Assembly: GCA_902799185.1 (NCBI GenBank)
Contig: CADBZO010000010.1
Span: 1-64,000, forward strand
Source: an uncultured Bacteroidales bacterium
GTDB lineage: Bacteria > Bacteroidota > Bacteroidia > Bacteroidales > Paludibacteraceae
Reading direction: 5' to 3'
Length of the DNA: 64,000 nt
Position numbers and translations under genes: made by a program. Below, one piece after another: positions 7,589 through 16,071 of this stretch. Under the pieces are notes generated by a model, which was given only the letters and a program-made list of their open reading frames with translations, searched no databases and was not told where the DNA came from. The number at the start of each line of letters is the position of its first letter. Within the stretch, counting starts at the first letter, position 1.

Positions 7589-9889
7589 TTATTTTTTAAT
7601 TTCAACGCCGCGGGCGTCATAGGTCTTGCCGTTATGCTCGATGAGGAGTTGACCGTCACGGAGGATTTTTGTACTTTGTACTTTGTCCCCTTGTACTTCC
7701 TCCACGCCTTGTCCCGGGGTGGGCGAAGTAGTGACATAAAGGAACGATTGATCGCTAAATACGCCATCACCGCAGGAAGCCTCAATCGTCACTGTATAAT
7801 CGGTCATGGGGTCAAGATCCGTAAAGATTTTCTCCGGCGAATTAGCCCAACCCGAGTATAGTGCACCGCTCTGATCTCGGTACATTACGCGGCAATACCA
7901 TTTGGTTTCGGTTCCGCCCGGAGTCCAAGTAACCTTAAAGGAGGTAGCTGTTACATCCTCATATTGAAGATACTTAGGCTGTTTGCACTCCTGCGGAGTT
8001 TCATCAGGCAGGGTTGTGAACGAACCGGTCAACGGGTCGCTAAGGCTGCCACTACCGCAATTAGCCTCAATCTTAACATTATACTCGGTGCCCGGTGCCA
8101 AACCGGAGAGATTTAGATAATTATTCGAAGCATTCCGGGTAGTGTAAGAACTTTCACTTGCTTTCTTATAAGATACAATAAAATTAGTCTGGCTCGGATT
8201 ACCTTTGGTCCAACGGATAGTTAGCGATGTCTGGGTGATATTGCCGGTTTGGAATTTCGTAGGTGCGGTGCATGGATTCACATTATTCAACGTGGTGAAA
8301 TTAACCCATGAGGTAAAATCGCTGACACTCGACTCACTACATTTGCTACGTACCCGAACGCGATACATGGTATTAGGCTCTAATTCGGAGATTTCATTGG
8401 AATTGCCGGTAACCACCATACCGTACGTCCTGGTCTGATCTACCACACCATATTCCATGAAATACTGATTAGCAGTACCATTCCATTTAACAAGGGCAGA
8501 GGAAGAGGTGATGTTAGCCGCAGGAACCTGCAGGTTAGTCGGTGTATTGCAGATCTCCTCAGAGGTGGTAATGAAGATGCTTTGCGAGTATTCGCTCATC
8601 TTTCCAGCAGCCAGATCGCATATTCCTTGTACCAAGATTTCATAGGTAGTGTTAGGTTGGAGGTCTATAATCGTAAAGGATTTGTCATCTCCCCCTCCGG
8701 CTTTAAAATTCTGCTCACTCGTCTTTTTCCAGAAAACAAGCCAACCCATATGGTTCTCCGGTGCATCCCAAGTGATGGTTATCGAATTAGAAGTGACAGA
8801 GGTTGTTCTGAGGTTGGTAGGTGCTTCGCATACAAAAATCGGTTCCAAGCCCGCAGAGAAATAACCGGGTTCGGCTGTTCCTCGATCCGGACGGGCATAG
8901 GATGCATCAACATGACTCGTGCTGAATTTCGTACCATTGTCACCCTTCAACGATGTACATCCATCGAAAAGATGAGTGGTATTGGCAATATTCGGCATGG
9001 CCGTCAAATCTTGGCTGCAAGTAATCGTTTGCAGACTGGAGCAATTAGCAAACATCATGAAAATGCCGCTTGTGGAGGTGATATTAGTAAAAACGAAATT
9101 GTCCAGATTAATATGATGCAAAGAGGAACAGTCTTTAAACAAATCATTGTAGTTCTGGGCTGCGGTATGCTTATAAGTGCCGAAATCCACTGTAGTCAGC
9201 GTCTGGCAACCGCTAAACATGGCATAAAACGATTTGTTTTTTGTCAGGTTAAAGCGGCTCAAATCCATCGAATACAGATTCTTGCAACCATAGAACATCT
9301 CATTGGCATATTCAATATTGTTGGTTTTAAAACCATCTCCCCATGTAATGGAATTGAGTTTCTCGCATCCGGAGAACATTCCTCCCGTAGTGGTTACTTT
9401 GGACGCACTGAACGGAGTGAGATTCACTTCATTCAACGCCATACAATTGGCGAACATACGATACATGCTCGTTACATTGGTGGTATTGAATTTGCTTAAA
9501 TCAACCGATTTGAGAGACATCATATTCTCAAACATTCGCTCCATACTGGTAGCATTCGCCGTGTTGAGATAGGAGAGGTTTGTGATACTACGTACGTTTC
9601 TGAACCAGATGGTATAAGTCGGATTCTGGAAGAATTCCTTGAGCGTAGTAGGCTGATAGTTCTTGATGGAGGCATCCATAACGATTTTATCCACAAGAGT
9701 ACCATACTGAGCCCAATAGTTAGTACCCGGCTTAATGAGCACTACATCATCGCCTGTGCGGGATGTACGGTTGTTGTCATAATAGAACGTAAGCGTATAG
9801 GTATTGTTATTCCATACCGTGTACAACTCCGCTGCATTCGCGTACACGCACATGAGCGCGCACATAAATAATAAGGATAGTTTTTTCAT
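7589..9889 (-). CDS. DUF285 plus four fibronectin III domains, 766 aa
   Basis: The start at 9889 gives signal peptide MKKLSLLFMCALMCVYANA. A DUF285 block covers about residues 20-335, then four Fn3 domains begin near CEAPTNLRTTSVTSN, CNTPTNLQVPAANIT, CTAPTKFQTGNITQ and CKQPKYLQYEDVTA, each opening with a Cys-x-x-Pro. The shared tail closes the protein (ILRDGQLLIEHNGKTYDARG...), but here its linker is VQGDKVQST, encoded by a heptanucleotide repeat (7668-7695) instead of the palindrome. Predicted surface adhesin-like protein; ligand unknown. Confidence 0.92.
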   Translation of the reverse strand: MKKLSLLFMCALMCVYANAAELYTVWNNNTYTLTFYYDNNRTSRTGDDVVLIKPGTNYWAQYGTLVDKIVMDASIKNYQPTTLKEFFQNPTYTIWFRNVRSITNLSYLNTANATSMERMFENMMSLKSVDLSKFNTTNVTSMYRMFANCMALNEVNLTPFSASKVTTTGGMFSGCEKLNSITWGDGFKTNNIEYANEMFYGCKNLYSMDLSRFNLTKNKSFYAMFSGCQTLTTVDFGTYKHTAAQNYNDLFKDCSSLHHINLDNFVFTNITSTSGIFMMFANCSSLQTITCSQDLTAMPNIANTTHLFDGCTSLKGDNGTKFSTSHVDASYARPDRGTAEPGYFSAGLEPIFVCEAPTNLRTTSVTSNSITITWDAPENHMGWLVFWKKTSEQNFKAGGGDDKSFTIIDLQPNTTYEILVQGICDLAAGKMSEYSQSIFITTSEEICNTPTNLQVPAANITSSSALVKWNGTANQYFMEYGVVDQTRTYGMVVTGNSNEISELEPNTMYRVRVRSKCSESSVSDFTSWVNFTTLNNVNPCTAPTKFQTGNITQTSLTIRWTKGNPSQTNFIVSYKKASESSYTTRNASNNYLNLSGLAPGTEYNVKIEANCGSGSLSDPLTGSFTTLPDETPQECKQPKYLQYEDVTATSFKVTWTPGGTETKWYCRVMYRDQSGALYSGWANSPEKIFTDLDPMTDYTVTIEASCGDGVFSDQSFLYVTTSPTPGQGVEEVQGDKVQSTKILRDGQLLIEHNGKTYDARGVEIKK

Positions 9890-9923
9890 AATGTTAATAA
9901 TTTTAGTTTGTATTGTTTGTTTC

Positions 9924-10022
9924 ACGTAGTTTGCGTAGTTTGCGTAGTTTGCGTAGTTTACGTAGTTTGCGTAGTTTACGTAGTTTGCGTAGTTTACGTA
10001 GTTTGCGTAGTTTACGTAGTTT
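9924..10022. repeat. 9-bp tandem array, 11 units
   Basis: Eleven perfect CGTAGTTTN units end at the AGCAGC hairpin (10024-10038). The array begins 35 bp upstream of the ATG at 9889. The gap 9890-10088 otherwise holds only the covariant hairpin at 10055-10080. Confidence 0.96.
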
Positions 10023-10054
10023 GAGCAGCCAAGCTGCTTTGTTTGAGGTTGTAA

Positions 10055-10080
10055 CCTTGCGGCGAGTCAACGCCGCAAGG
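10055..10080. repeat. Intercistronic hairpin, compensatory variant
   Basis: CCTTGCGGCG (10055-10064) pairs perfectly with CGCCGCAAGG (10071-10080). In the other four copies the equivalent positions read TGCGGGA and TCCCGCA: the sequence differs on both arms while pairing is retained. Confidence 0.85.
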
Positions 10081-10088
10081 CTGAATTT

Positions 10089-12350
10089 TTATTTTTTAAT
10101 TTCGACGCCGCGGGCATCGTAGGTCTTGTCCCCAACGATGATATAGAGCTGTCCGTCGCGGAGGATCTTCTCTCCCCTTGAGGGGGAGTTGGAGGGGGTT
10201 TCCTCTATCCCTTGTTCATTTGGCAAGGTTTTAAAATATTCGATCTCGGAATACTCGCTATAGCTGTCTTCGCCACATCTTGCCAGTACGCGCGCCATGT
10301 ATTGTGTGTTCGGCTCCAGACCCGTCGCGTCGTAGTAATCCTGATAGACCCATCTGCCGTCCGGGAAATGACCTACACTAGCTTTCTCGATACACACGAA
10401 CATGTTATTGGTATTATTGGACCATACCAATCTTGCGGAAGTAGATGTTATATTGATGAACTGCAAGCCGGGCTTATTACATGGGGTAGTAACCGGAGCC
10501 CCGGTCGTGAAGGTCGTAACGGCGGTGGAAGTACTTTCCGCGCTGCCACAATGCGCGCTGACTTTGACATCGTATGAGGTCTGCGATTGAAGTTCTGTCA
10601 ATACCACCATGTTGTCATTGACAGCGAACTTCTTCCATGAACTATCCGAGTGTTTCTTTAACGATACATACCACTGATCTTGGCTTTCAGAACCCGGTGT
10701 CCAGGTTAGTGTTGCCTCGGAAGCCGTAATCTCCGATACCTCCACGTCGCTCGGAGTGATGCATCCCAAAGCTTCGGTGGTAAACTCGATCTGGTTGGAT
10801 GCCGAGGTATTGTCCACCCAATAACCGATCGATTTCACATAGCACGTACCCGTGATATAGACTTGGTAAGTCGTATTGGGTTCCAGATTGTACAGCGTAA
10901 ATTTCTTCAGCTCCTTCCCTAATCCGCCGGTTACCATCTCCTCCGACCAGGAAGAAGTGCCTTTTTTACGATAATAGACATACCATGTGCTCTGCTCTTC
11001 AGAACCGGGATACCAGTTGAGTGTAGCTTCGTCGGTTCCCACAGCAAATACCACCAGATCAGTCGGAACCGGACATAAGAGTTCCGGATCCTGCGAACCG
11101 GCGGTAGTGAAGGTCGATTTGGTAGTAGTGACGGAACCATTACCACAATAGGCAACTACCCATACTTGGTATTGCGTGCCGGGCATCAGGTTCTCCAATA
11201 CACAACTGGTTCCGTCGGGAACGATCACGGAGTTATACTCCTCAGACATAGAGGCGGCAACGCGGTAACACACTTGATACCGATCCGCAGAGGCACTTGT
11301 ATTCCACGAGATGGTAGCCGTTGACGCGGTGATATTCAGCTTCCGGACGTTCGTCGGCACTTCGCAGGTGACAGGAGGAACTATAGGCTCCGGATAGTCA
11401 TACTCCTTCACTGTCTGACCGTTGGCGAGATAGGAATTAAAGAGCGTCAGACCGCCAAAAGCGTATGTATAGCCTTCCTCGGAAAATCCCTTTCCGATAG
11501 CATGGTATCCCTTGGCATGGATGGATGTTACGCCGGAATTGATATAGATCGGGCCGCAGATACCATTCCTACCGCTACCGATACCGGCAGCGGATCCATA
11601 TGCCTCGGCAATGATATCGCCGCCATTGATGATGATGGTACCGCACTCGGACCAATAGTCGGAACCGGCATTTACTTGATGCCATCCTGAACCGATAGCG
11701 GCACTATAGGAGTTCGATTTAGCGGTTACCTTTCCTCCATTGATGGTAATATCTCCGCAAGAGGTTTCATGGGATCCTCCGATACCGGCTCCCTGATTAC
11801 TATAAGCAAAGATTTCGCCGCCATTGATGACAATGCTTCCACAAGAGTGGTGGGAAGAAAGGATATTCTTGTAGTACTTATGACCGGCACCGATAGCAGC
11901 ACCGTTACTAGCAATAACATCCAATTTAGCTACGCTTGCACCCGGAGCCGCATCGATCGTCAGCGTATATTGCTTCCATACAATGGTATTATTACCGGCC
12001 CCATAGTAATCACCGCCTTTTTCGACAAAGATACCTGCAGCATAACCACCATACGGATAAACATAATTACTACCCTCTAAAAGGATGGTAGCACTTCCTT
12101 TACAGTGAATGCCCGAGTGACCTTCGTGTGCATACTTAGGGGAACCGGGGTTGATAGTCGCATTACGAAGCCTAATGGTAGCACCATCGGCAATCTCAAG
12201 AATGACATTGGTTTGCAGTTTACCGGTTACTACATCTCCGTTATGGAGGGTTTTGGTGCTTCCCTTTTTCAAGTTGTCGAGCACCACTGTTTCTGCAAAT
12301 ACTCCCGTTGCCATCAGGCACATGAGAGCAAGTAGTAAGTTTTTTCTCAT
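10089..12350 (-). CDS. Beta-helix-like plus four fibronectin III domains, 753 aa
   Basis: Signal peptide MRKNLLLALMCLMATGVFA starts at 12350. Residues about 20-310 are Gly- and Asn-rich with recurring INGGxIxAxSxxxxAGIGSG units, typical of right-handed parallel beta-helix or cadherin-like carbohydrate-binding surface proteins; no catalytic motif is visible. Four Fn3 domains follow (starting near CEVPTNVRKL, CPVPTDLVVF, CITPSDVEVS, CNKPGLQFIN), then the PSNSPSRGE linker and the common tail (ILRDGQLYIIVGDKTYDARG...). The start is well supported by the signal peptide and an AT-rich leader. Confidence 0.92.
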   Translation of the reverse strand: MRKNLLLALMCLMATGVFAETVVLDNLKKGSTKTLHNGDVVTGKLQTNVILEIADGATIRLRNATINPGSPKYAHEGHSGIHCKGSATILLEGSNYVYPYGGYAAGIFVEKGGDYYGAGNNTIVWKQYTLTIDAAPGASVAKLDVIASNGAAIGAGHKYYKNILSSHHSCGSIVINGGEIFAYSNQGAGIGGSHETSCGDITINGGKVTAKSNSYSAAIGSGWHQVNAGSDYWSECGTIIINGGDIIAEAYGSAAGIGSGRNGICGPIYINSGVTSIHAKGYHAIGKGFSEEGYTYAFGGLTLFNSYLANGQTVKEYDYPEPIVPPVTCEVPTNVRKLNITASTATISWNTSASADRYQVCYRVAASMSEEYNSVIVPDGTSCVLENLMPGTQYQVWVVAYCGNGSVTTTKSTFTTAGSQDPELLCPVPTDLVVFAVGTDEATLNWYPGSEEQSTWYVYYRKKGTSSWSEEMVTGGLGKELKKFTLYNLEPNTTYQVYITGTCYVKSIGYWVDNTSASNQIEFTTEALGCITPSDVEVSEITASEATLTWTPGSESQDQWYVSLKKHSDSSWKKFAVNDNMVVLTELQSQTSYDVKVSAHCGSAESTSTAVTTFTTGAPVTTPCNKPGLQFINITSTSARLVWSNNTNNMFVCIEKASVGHFPDGRWVYQDYYDATGLEPNTQYMARVLARCGEDSYSEYSEIEYFKTLPNEQGIEETPSNSPSRGEKILRDGQLYIIVGDKTYDARGVEIKK

Positions 12351-12373
12351 AATGTTAATAATTAGTTTGTTAT

Positions 12374-12445
12374 ACGTAGTTTGCGTAGTTTACGTAGTTT
12401 ACGTAGTTTACGTGGTTTACGTAGTTTACGTAGTTTACGTGGTTT
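12374..12445. repeat. 9-bp tandem array, 8 units
   Basis: Eight units, two of them CGTGGTTTN, lie 24 bp upstream of the ATG at 12350. They are followed by the AGCAGC hairpin (12457-12471), the TGCGGGA hairpin (12488-12513) and a TTGTACA heptamer repeat (12514-12545) that runs into the stop codon of the next gene. Confidence 0.95.
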
Positions 12446-12544
12446 GAAATTGTTTGAGCAGCCAAGCTGCTTTGTTTGAGGTTGTAACCCTGCGGGAAAC
12501 CAATCCCGCAAGGCCTTTGTACATTGTACATTGTACTTTGTACA

Positions 12545-14824
12545 TTATTTCACTTCGACGCCGCGGGCGTCATAGGTCTTATCGCCAACGAGGATGAAGA
12601 GTTGACCGTCACGGAGGATTTTTGTACTTTGTACATTGTCCCCTTGCACTTCCTCTACGCCTTCTCCGTAACTTGTTGTGAAGGAGACAGATTTGCCGAA
12701 GATATCATCAATACCGCCACACAGACTTTGTATGCCTACTGTATATCTGGTCTTCGGTTGCAAACCGGTCAAGAGGATGTGACTATCCTCCGTATCAATT
12801 AAACCACCCGGTTTTACGCTTAGTAACCAACCTTTCTGATAGGGCGATGTCGCATCCCAGAAGATCTCTGCGGAAGTACCGGTAACGTTGACAACCGTGA
12901 TATTCTCTACCTGCGGGCAAGTGAACGAGGTGAAATAACCCGGTTCCGAACTACCGCCATCCGGACGAGCATAAGTACTTGCCGGGGAACTAAAGTTCGT
13001 ACCATTACCTCCCACCAAACTACTGCACTGAGAGAACATCTCGGTTGCACTGAGATAAGTTAAATCAGCGTTGCAATAAATTGTATGAAGAGAGGAGCAA
13101 CCATTGAACATGCCGTACAGATTCGTTATACTACCCAAATCAAACTGATTGATACCCAAAATCACTTCCTCCAGTCCCGAACATCCACTGAACATAGACG
13201 CTACATTCTGTACTTCCATTAGATCAAACGAACGGAGATCCAAATAGGTCAATGAATTACATCCTTCGAACATCTGACCCAGATCGGTTGCAGAATACGT
13301 ATCAATATTCTCCAGACCGATGATGTCCGTCATATTTTTTAACGAATAACTATAGCCTCTACCGCTTCCTCCGAAGAACAAACTTCTGAAGCTGGTAAAG
13401 CTTGCATTCGCGAACGACGGATCAATGATGGCTGTAAGCACATCATTGTAATAGGAAGCAAAACGTGTACCGGGGTTAGCGGGGTTATAGAGCTCTACGG
13501 TTCCGGTACGGCTCGAAAGCTTGTTGTCATAGTAATAGGTCAGCACACCATCCTCATAGACCGTATAAGCCTCGCTGGCCGCCGGTGAGGGAGGAGTAGG
13601 AGTCTGCGAAGTAGTAAAGTGTACAATATCAGACGGCATATTTATTCCGTAATGACCGCACGCGTGCGAAATATAGACAGAATAATTGGTATTCGGCTGC
13701 AAATTCGTCAATCTATACGAATACTTACCGGAAACGTAATACTCTTGAAGATTATTATTCTGTACCAACATCACGTAGAAGATGTCCCTATCCGGTTCAT
13801 TGTCGCAAGACCAGGAAACCAACGCCGAGTTGTGGGTCTTTTCGGTCACGGTCACACCATAAGGTTGTTCACATACCGGTTCGGGTTCGGGTTCAGGCAC
13901 AACAGGAGTCGGATAGATGTACTCCTCCGCCGTCAGACCCTGCGGAAAAGACTGACCGAAAAGCATCAAACCATGCCGGAATTCCTGTGTTTCAGGGCCT
14001 TTTCCTATACAGCGATAACCTTTCGCATAAACAGAATCTACGCCTTCATTGATGAAGATTGCTTCGCATTGTCCTTGAGAACCAGTGCCAATACCCGCAG
14101 CTAAATTATTAAAATTTGTTGCTTTGACAACGCCGCCATTGATTCGAATGATACCACAGTCTGCCCAATATTTACTGCCGTTTATATCCGTATGATATCC
14201 GGAGCCAATAGCTGCACTTTGACCATACGTTTTTGCCACGACACTACCGCCATTGATAGTAATGTCGCCACAAGAGGTCTCATGAGCGCCACCAATACCG
14301 GCACCATACGTACTCTGGGCATAAATACGACCGCTCTCAATCACGATATTTCCGCAACTGTTGAATCCGTTTTGATTCGGTACTTTAGCAAAAGCACCGA
14401 TAGCGGCTCCTCGCTCGGCATACACTTTCAGCATAGAGAGCTGCACCTCTTGTGCTGCACGGATCGTCAGGGTTTTGCCTTTTGGTACATAGATACCCGG
14501 TGCGTTATCACCATAGGCATGAATTTCATTACCGAAGTACCGGATTTCGATAGTAGCATCTCCTTTACAGTACACGCCGGCGTGTTGTTGGCTTAAACTT
14601 GTGGGACCTCCTTCGTAGTCCGGCTCGATGGTAACATTGCTAAAGAAAACCAGAGCTCCGGATTCAATGACGACCTTGACATTCTTTGTCACATGTCCGG
14701 TAGCGGTATCACCGCTCTTTAGGGTAACTGTCGAACCAGCTTTGGCTTGATCCAAGAAAACCCAGCCGGCGTTTGCGCTCACCGCCATCAGCAGTGCCAG
14801 CACCATAAATAACATCTTTTTCAT
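12545..14824 (-). CDS. Beta-helix-like, DUF285 and Fn3 mosaic surface protein, 759 aa
   Basis: Signal peptide MKKMLFMVLALLMAVSANA at 14824. It combines the modules of its neighbours: a beta-helix-like Gly-rich block (about residues 20-310, with INGGSVVAKTYGQSAAIGSG-type units), an Fn3 domain (CEQPYGVTVTEKTH...), a DUF285 block (about 420-640, SEAYTVYEDGVLTYYYDNK onward), a second Fn3 (CPQVENITVVNVTG...), a VQGDNVQST linker from a heptamer repeat and the common tail. This looks like a fusion of the two neighbouring architectures by module exchange. Unlike the others it has no 9-bp array upstream. Confidence 0.92.
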   Translation of the reverse strand: MKKMLFMVLALLMAVSANAGWVFLDQAKAGSTVTLKSGDTATGHVTKNVKVVIESGALVFFSNVTIEPDYEGGPTSLSQQHAGVYCKGDATIEIRYFGNEIHAYGDNAPGIYVPKGKTLTIRAAQEVQLSMLKVYAERGAAIGAFAKVPNQNGFNSCGNIVIESGRIYAQSTYGAGIGGAHETSCGDITINGGSVVAKTYGQSAAIGSGYHTDINGSKYWADCGIIRINGGVVKATNFNNLAAGIGTGSQGQCEAIFINEGVDSVYAKGYRCIGKGPETQEFRHGLMLFGQSFPQGLTAEEYIYPTPVVPEPEPEPVCEQPYGVTVTEKTHNSALVSWSCDNEPDRDIFYVMLVQNNNLQEYYVSGKYSYRLTNLQPNTNYSVYISHACGHYGINMPSDIVHFTTSQTPTPPSPAASEAYTVYEDGVLTYYYDNKLSSRTGTVELYNPANPGTRFASYYNDVLTAIIDPSFANASFTSFRSLFFGGSGRGYSYSLKNMTDIIGLENIDTYSATDLGQMFEGCNSLTYLDLRSFDLMEVQNVASMFSGCSGLEEVILGINQFDLGSITNLYGMFNGCSSLHTIYCNADLTYLSATEMFSQCSSLVGGNGTNFSSPASTYARPDGGSSEPGYFTSFTCPQVENITVVNVTGTSAEIFWDATSPYQKGWLLSVKPGGLIDTEDSHILLTGLQPKTRYTVGIQSLCGGIDDIFGKSVSFTTSYGEGVEEVQGDNVQSTKILRDGQLFILVGDKTYDARGVEVK

Positions 14825-14867
14825 AATGATTTATCAATTAGTGAGTTAATAGTGCCATTTTCACCTT

Positions 14868-16040
14868 TCAATTTTCCACTTTCCTTCCCTGTGCATCGTA
14901 CGTTTGTCCTTCGTAGATGACATAGAGTTGACCGTTCTTGATTGTTTTGCGCATCGGAGCTGCGTTATTGGGATGCGGGTTTGAAACGGCACTCTTAGGC
15001 AGATCTTCGAAATAGGAGGGGCAGGTGAAGAAACTCTTACCGTCCTTATCGGTGATGAGCACATAGTAGCGTCCCGAAGGAGCTGCGTTCTCGTACTCCG
15101 GCAGGGTGGTACGGATCCATTGCCGGGTAGCGCCGCTGATCGGGCTGCCCTCTTTGTACCATTGGTAGGATACGAAATCGCCCTTACCGCCTCCTTCACC
15201 GTTATCGACGAACATGAAGTCATCCCATTTGGCATATACCAGACCGGAGGTGCAGGTCGGATTCGGTACATAGATGGCATATGAGTCGCACCACATAATC
15301 TCATTGAGACGGTCATAGATATAAATCTTATAAATATGTGTTCCGATTCCCATTGTAACCAACATTTTTACACTGTCCGGTTCGAAATAGGTATCCTGAC
15401 GACCATAAGTCAGCTCCACAGGCGATGAACCACCTTCCTTATAGACCCGATAGAAAATATCCATACCACAGAACTGTTGGTTAGTCTGCGGATCAATCGT
15501 ATAGGCGGTTGTTTTGATGAGAACATTCGCCTGATTAGTGATCATATCCGGAATAGCCTCCATGCGGTGATGCTCGGTATGATAGTTCACGCGTACATAA
15601 TACACATCGTACTGCAAATAGTCATAATCACGGTCATTTGGTTTCGGATATTGTTCATCTATCAACGTAGCCGTTCCATTTGCTGCACGACGGATCGGCG
15701 CATTGATCTGCATATTTTTATACGTCAGAATAATGTACGTATGCAGACCTACGTACGGTGCTTGTAATGTGAACGACTGAATATCTTCGAAATAACCCTT
15801 CTCAACCAAATCCGGCATATCGGTCAGGCGGTTGATCTCATATAAGGCGATGTACTGCGCATCCTGATACCCCTGAACACCTGTATAGGTAGAACTAATT
15901 GATACCGGGCTCTTCGCGTGACAAGTATAAGGATCACAATCGACAAAAATCGTATCGTGCTCTACTACCGGCACTTGGCCTTGAGCTGCAATCGTGAGGG
16001 ACATCAAACATCCCACGAAAAATAAAATATATCGTTTCAT
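14868..16040 (-). CDS. Exported protein with the shared C-terminal tail, 390 aa
   Basis: The start at 16040 gives MKRYILFFVGCLMSLTIAAQ. The protein has no DUF285 or Fn3 domain; it is beta-rich with several aromatic stretches, and its last third (WYKEGSPISGATRQWI...YYVLITDKDGKSFFTCPSYF) resembles the PKD/Ig-like gliding-motility-type segment that precedes sorting tails in Bacteroidota. The tail (IKNGQLYVIYEGQTYDAQG...) is a divergent copy of the locus tail with an ordinary linker (PHPNNAAPMRK). A heptamer repeat (16041-16070) separates it from the OmpA gene. Function unknown. Confidence 0.85.
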   Translation of the reverse strand: MKRYILFFVGCLMSLTIAAQGQVPVVEHDTIFVDCDPYTCHAKSPVSISSTYTGVQGYQDAQYIALYEINRLTDMPDLVEKGYFEDIQSFTLQAPYVGLHTYIILTYKNMQINAPIRRAANGTATLIDEQYPKPNDRDYDYLQYDVYYVRVNYHTEHHRMEAIPDMITNQANVLIKTTAYTIDPQTNQQFCGMDIFYRVYKEGGSSPVELTYGRQDTYFEPDSVKMLVTMGIGTHIYKIYIYDRLNEIMWCDSYAIYVPNPTCTSGLVYAKWDDFMFVDNGEGGGKGDFVSYQWYKEGSPISGATRQWIRTTLPEYENAAPSGRYYVLITDKDGKSFFTCPSYFEDLPKSAVSNPHPNNAAPMRKTIKNGQLYVIYEGQTYDAQGRKVEN

Positions 16041-16071
16041 AACTTTCAATTTTCAATTTTCAATTTTCCAT

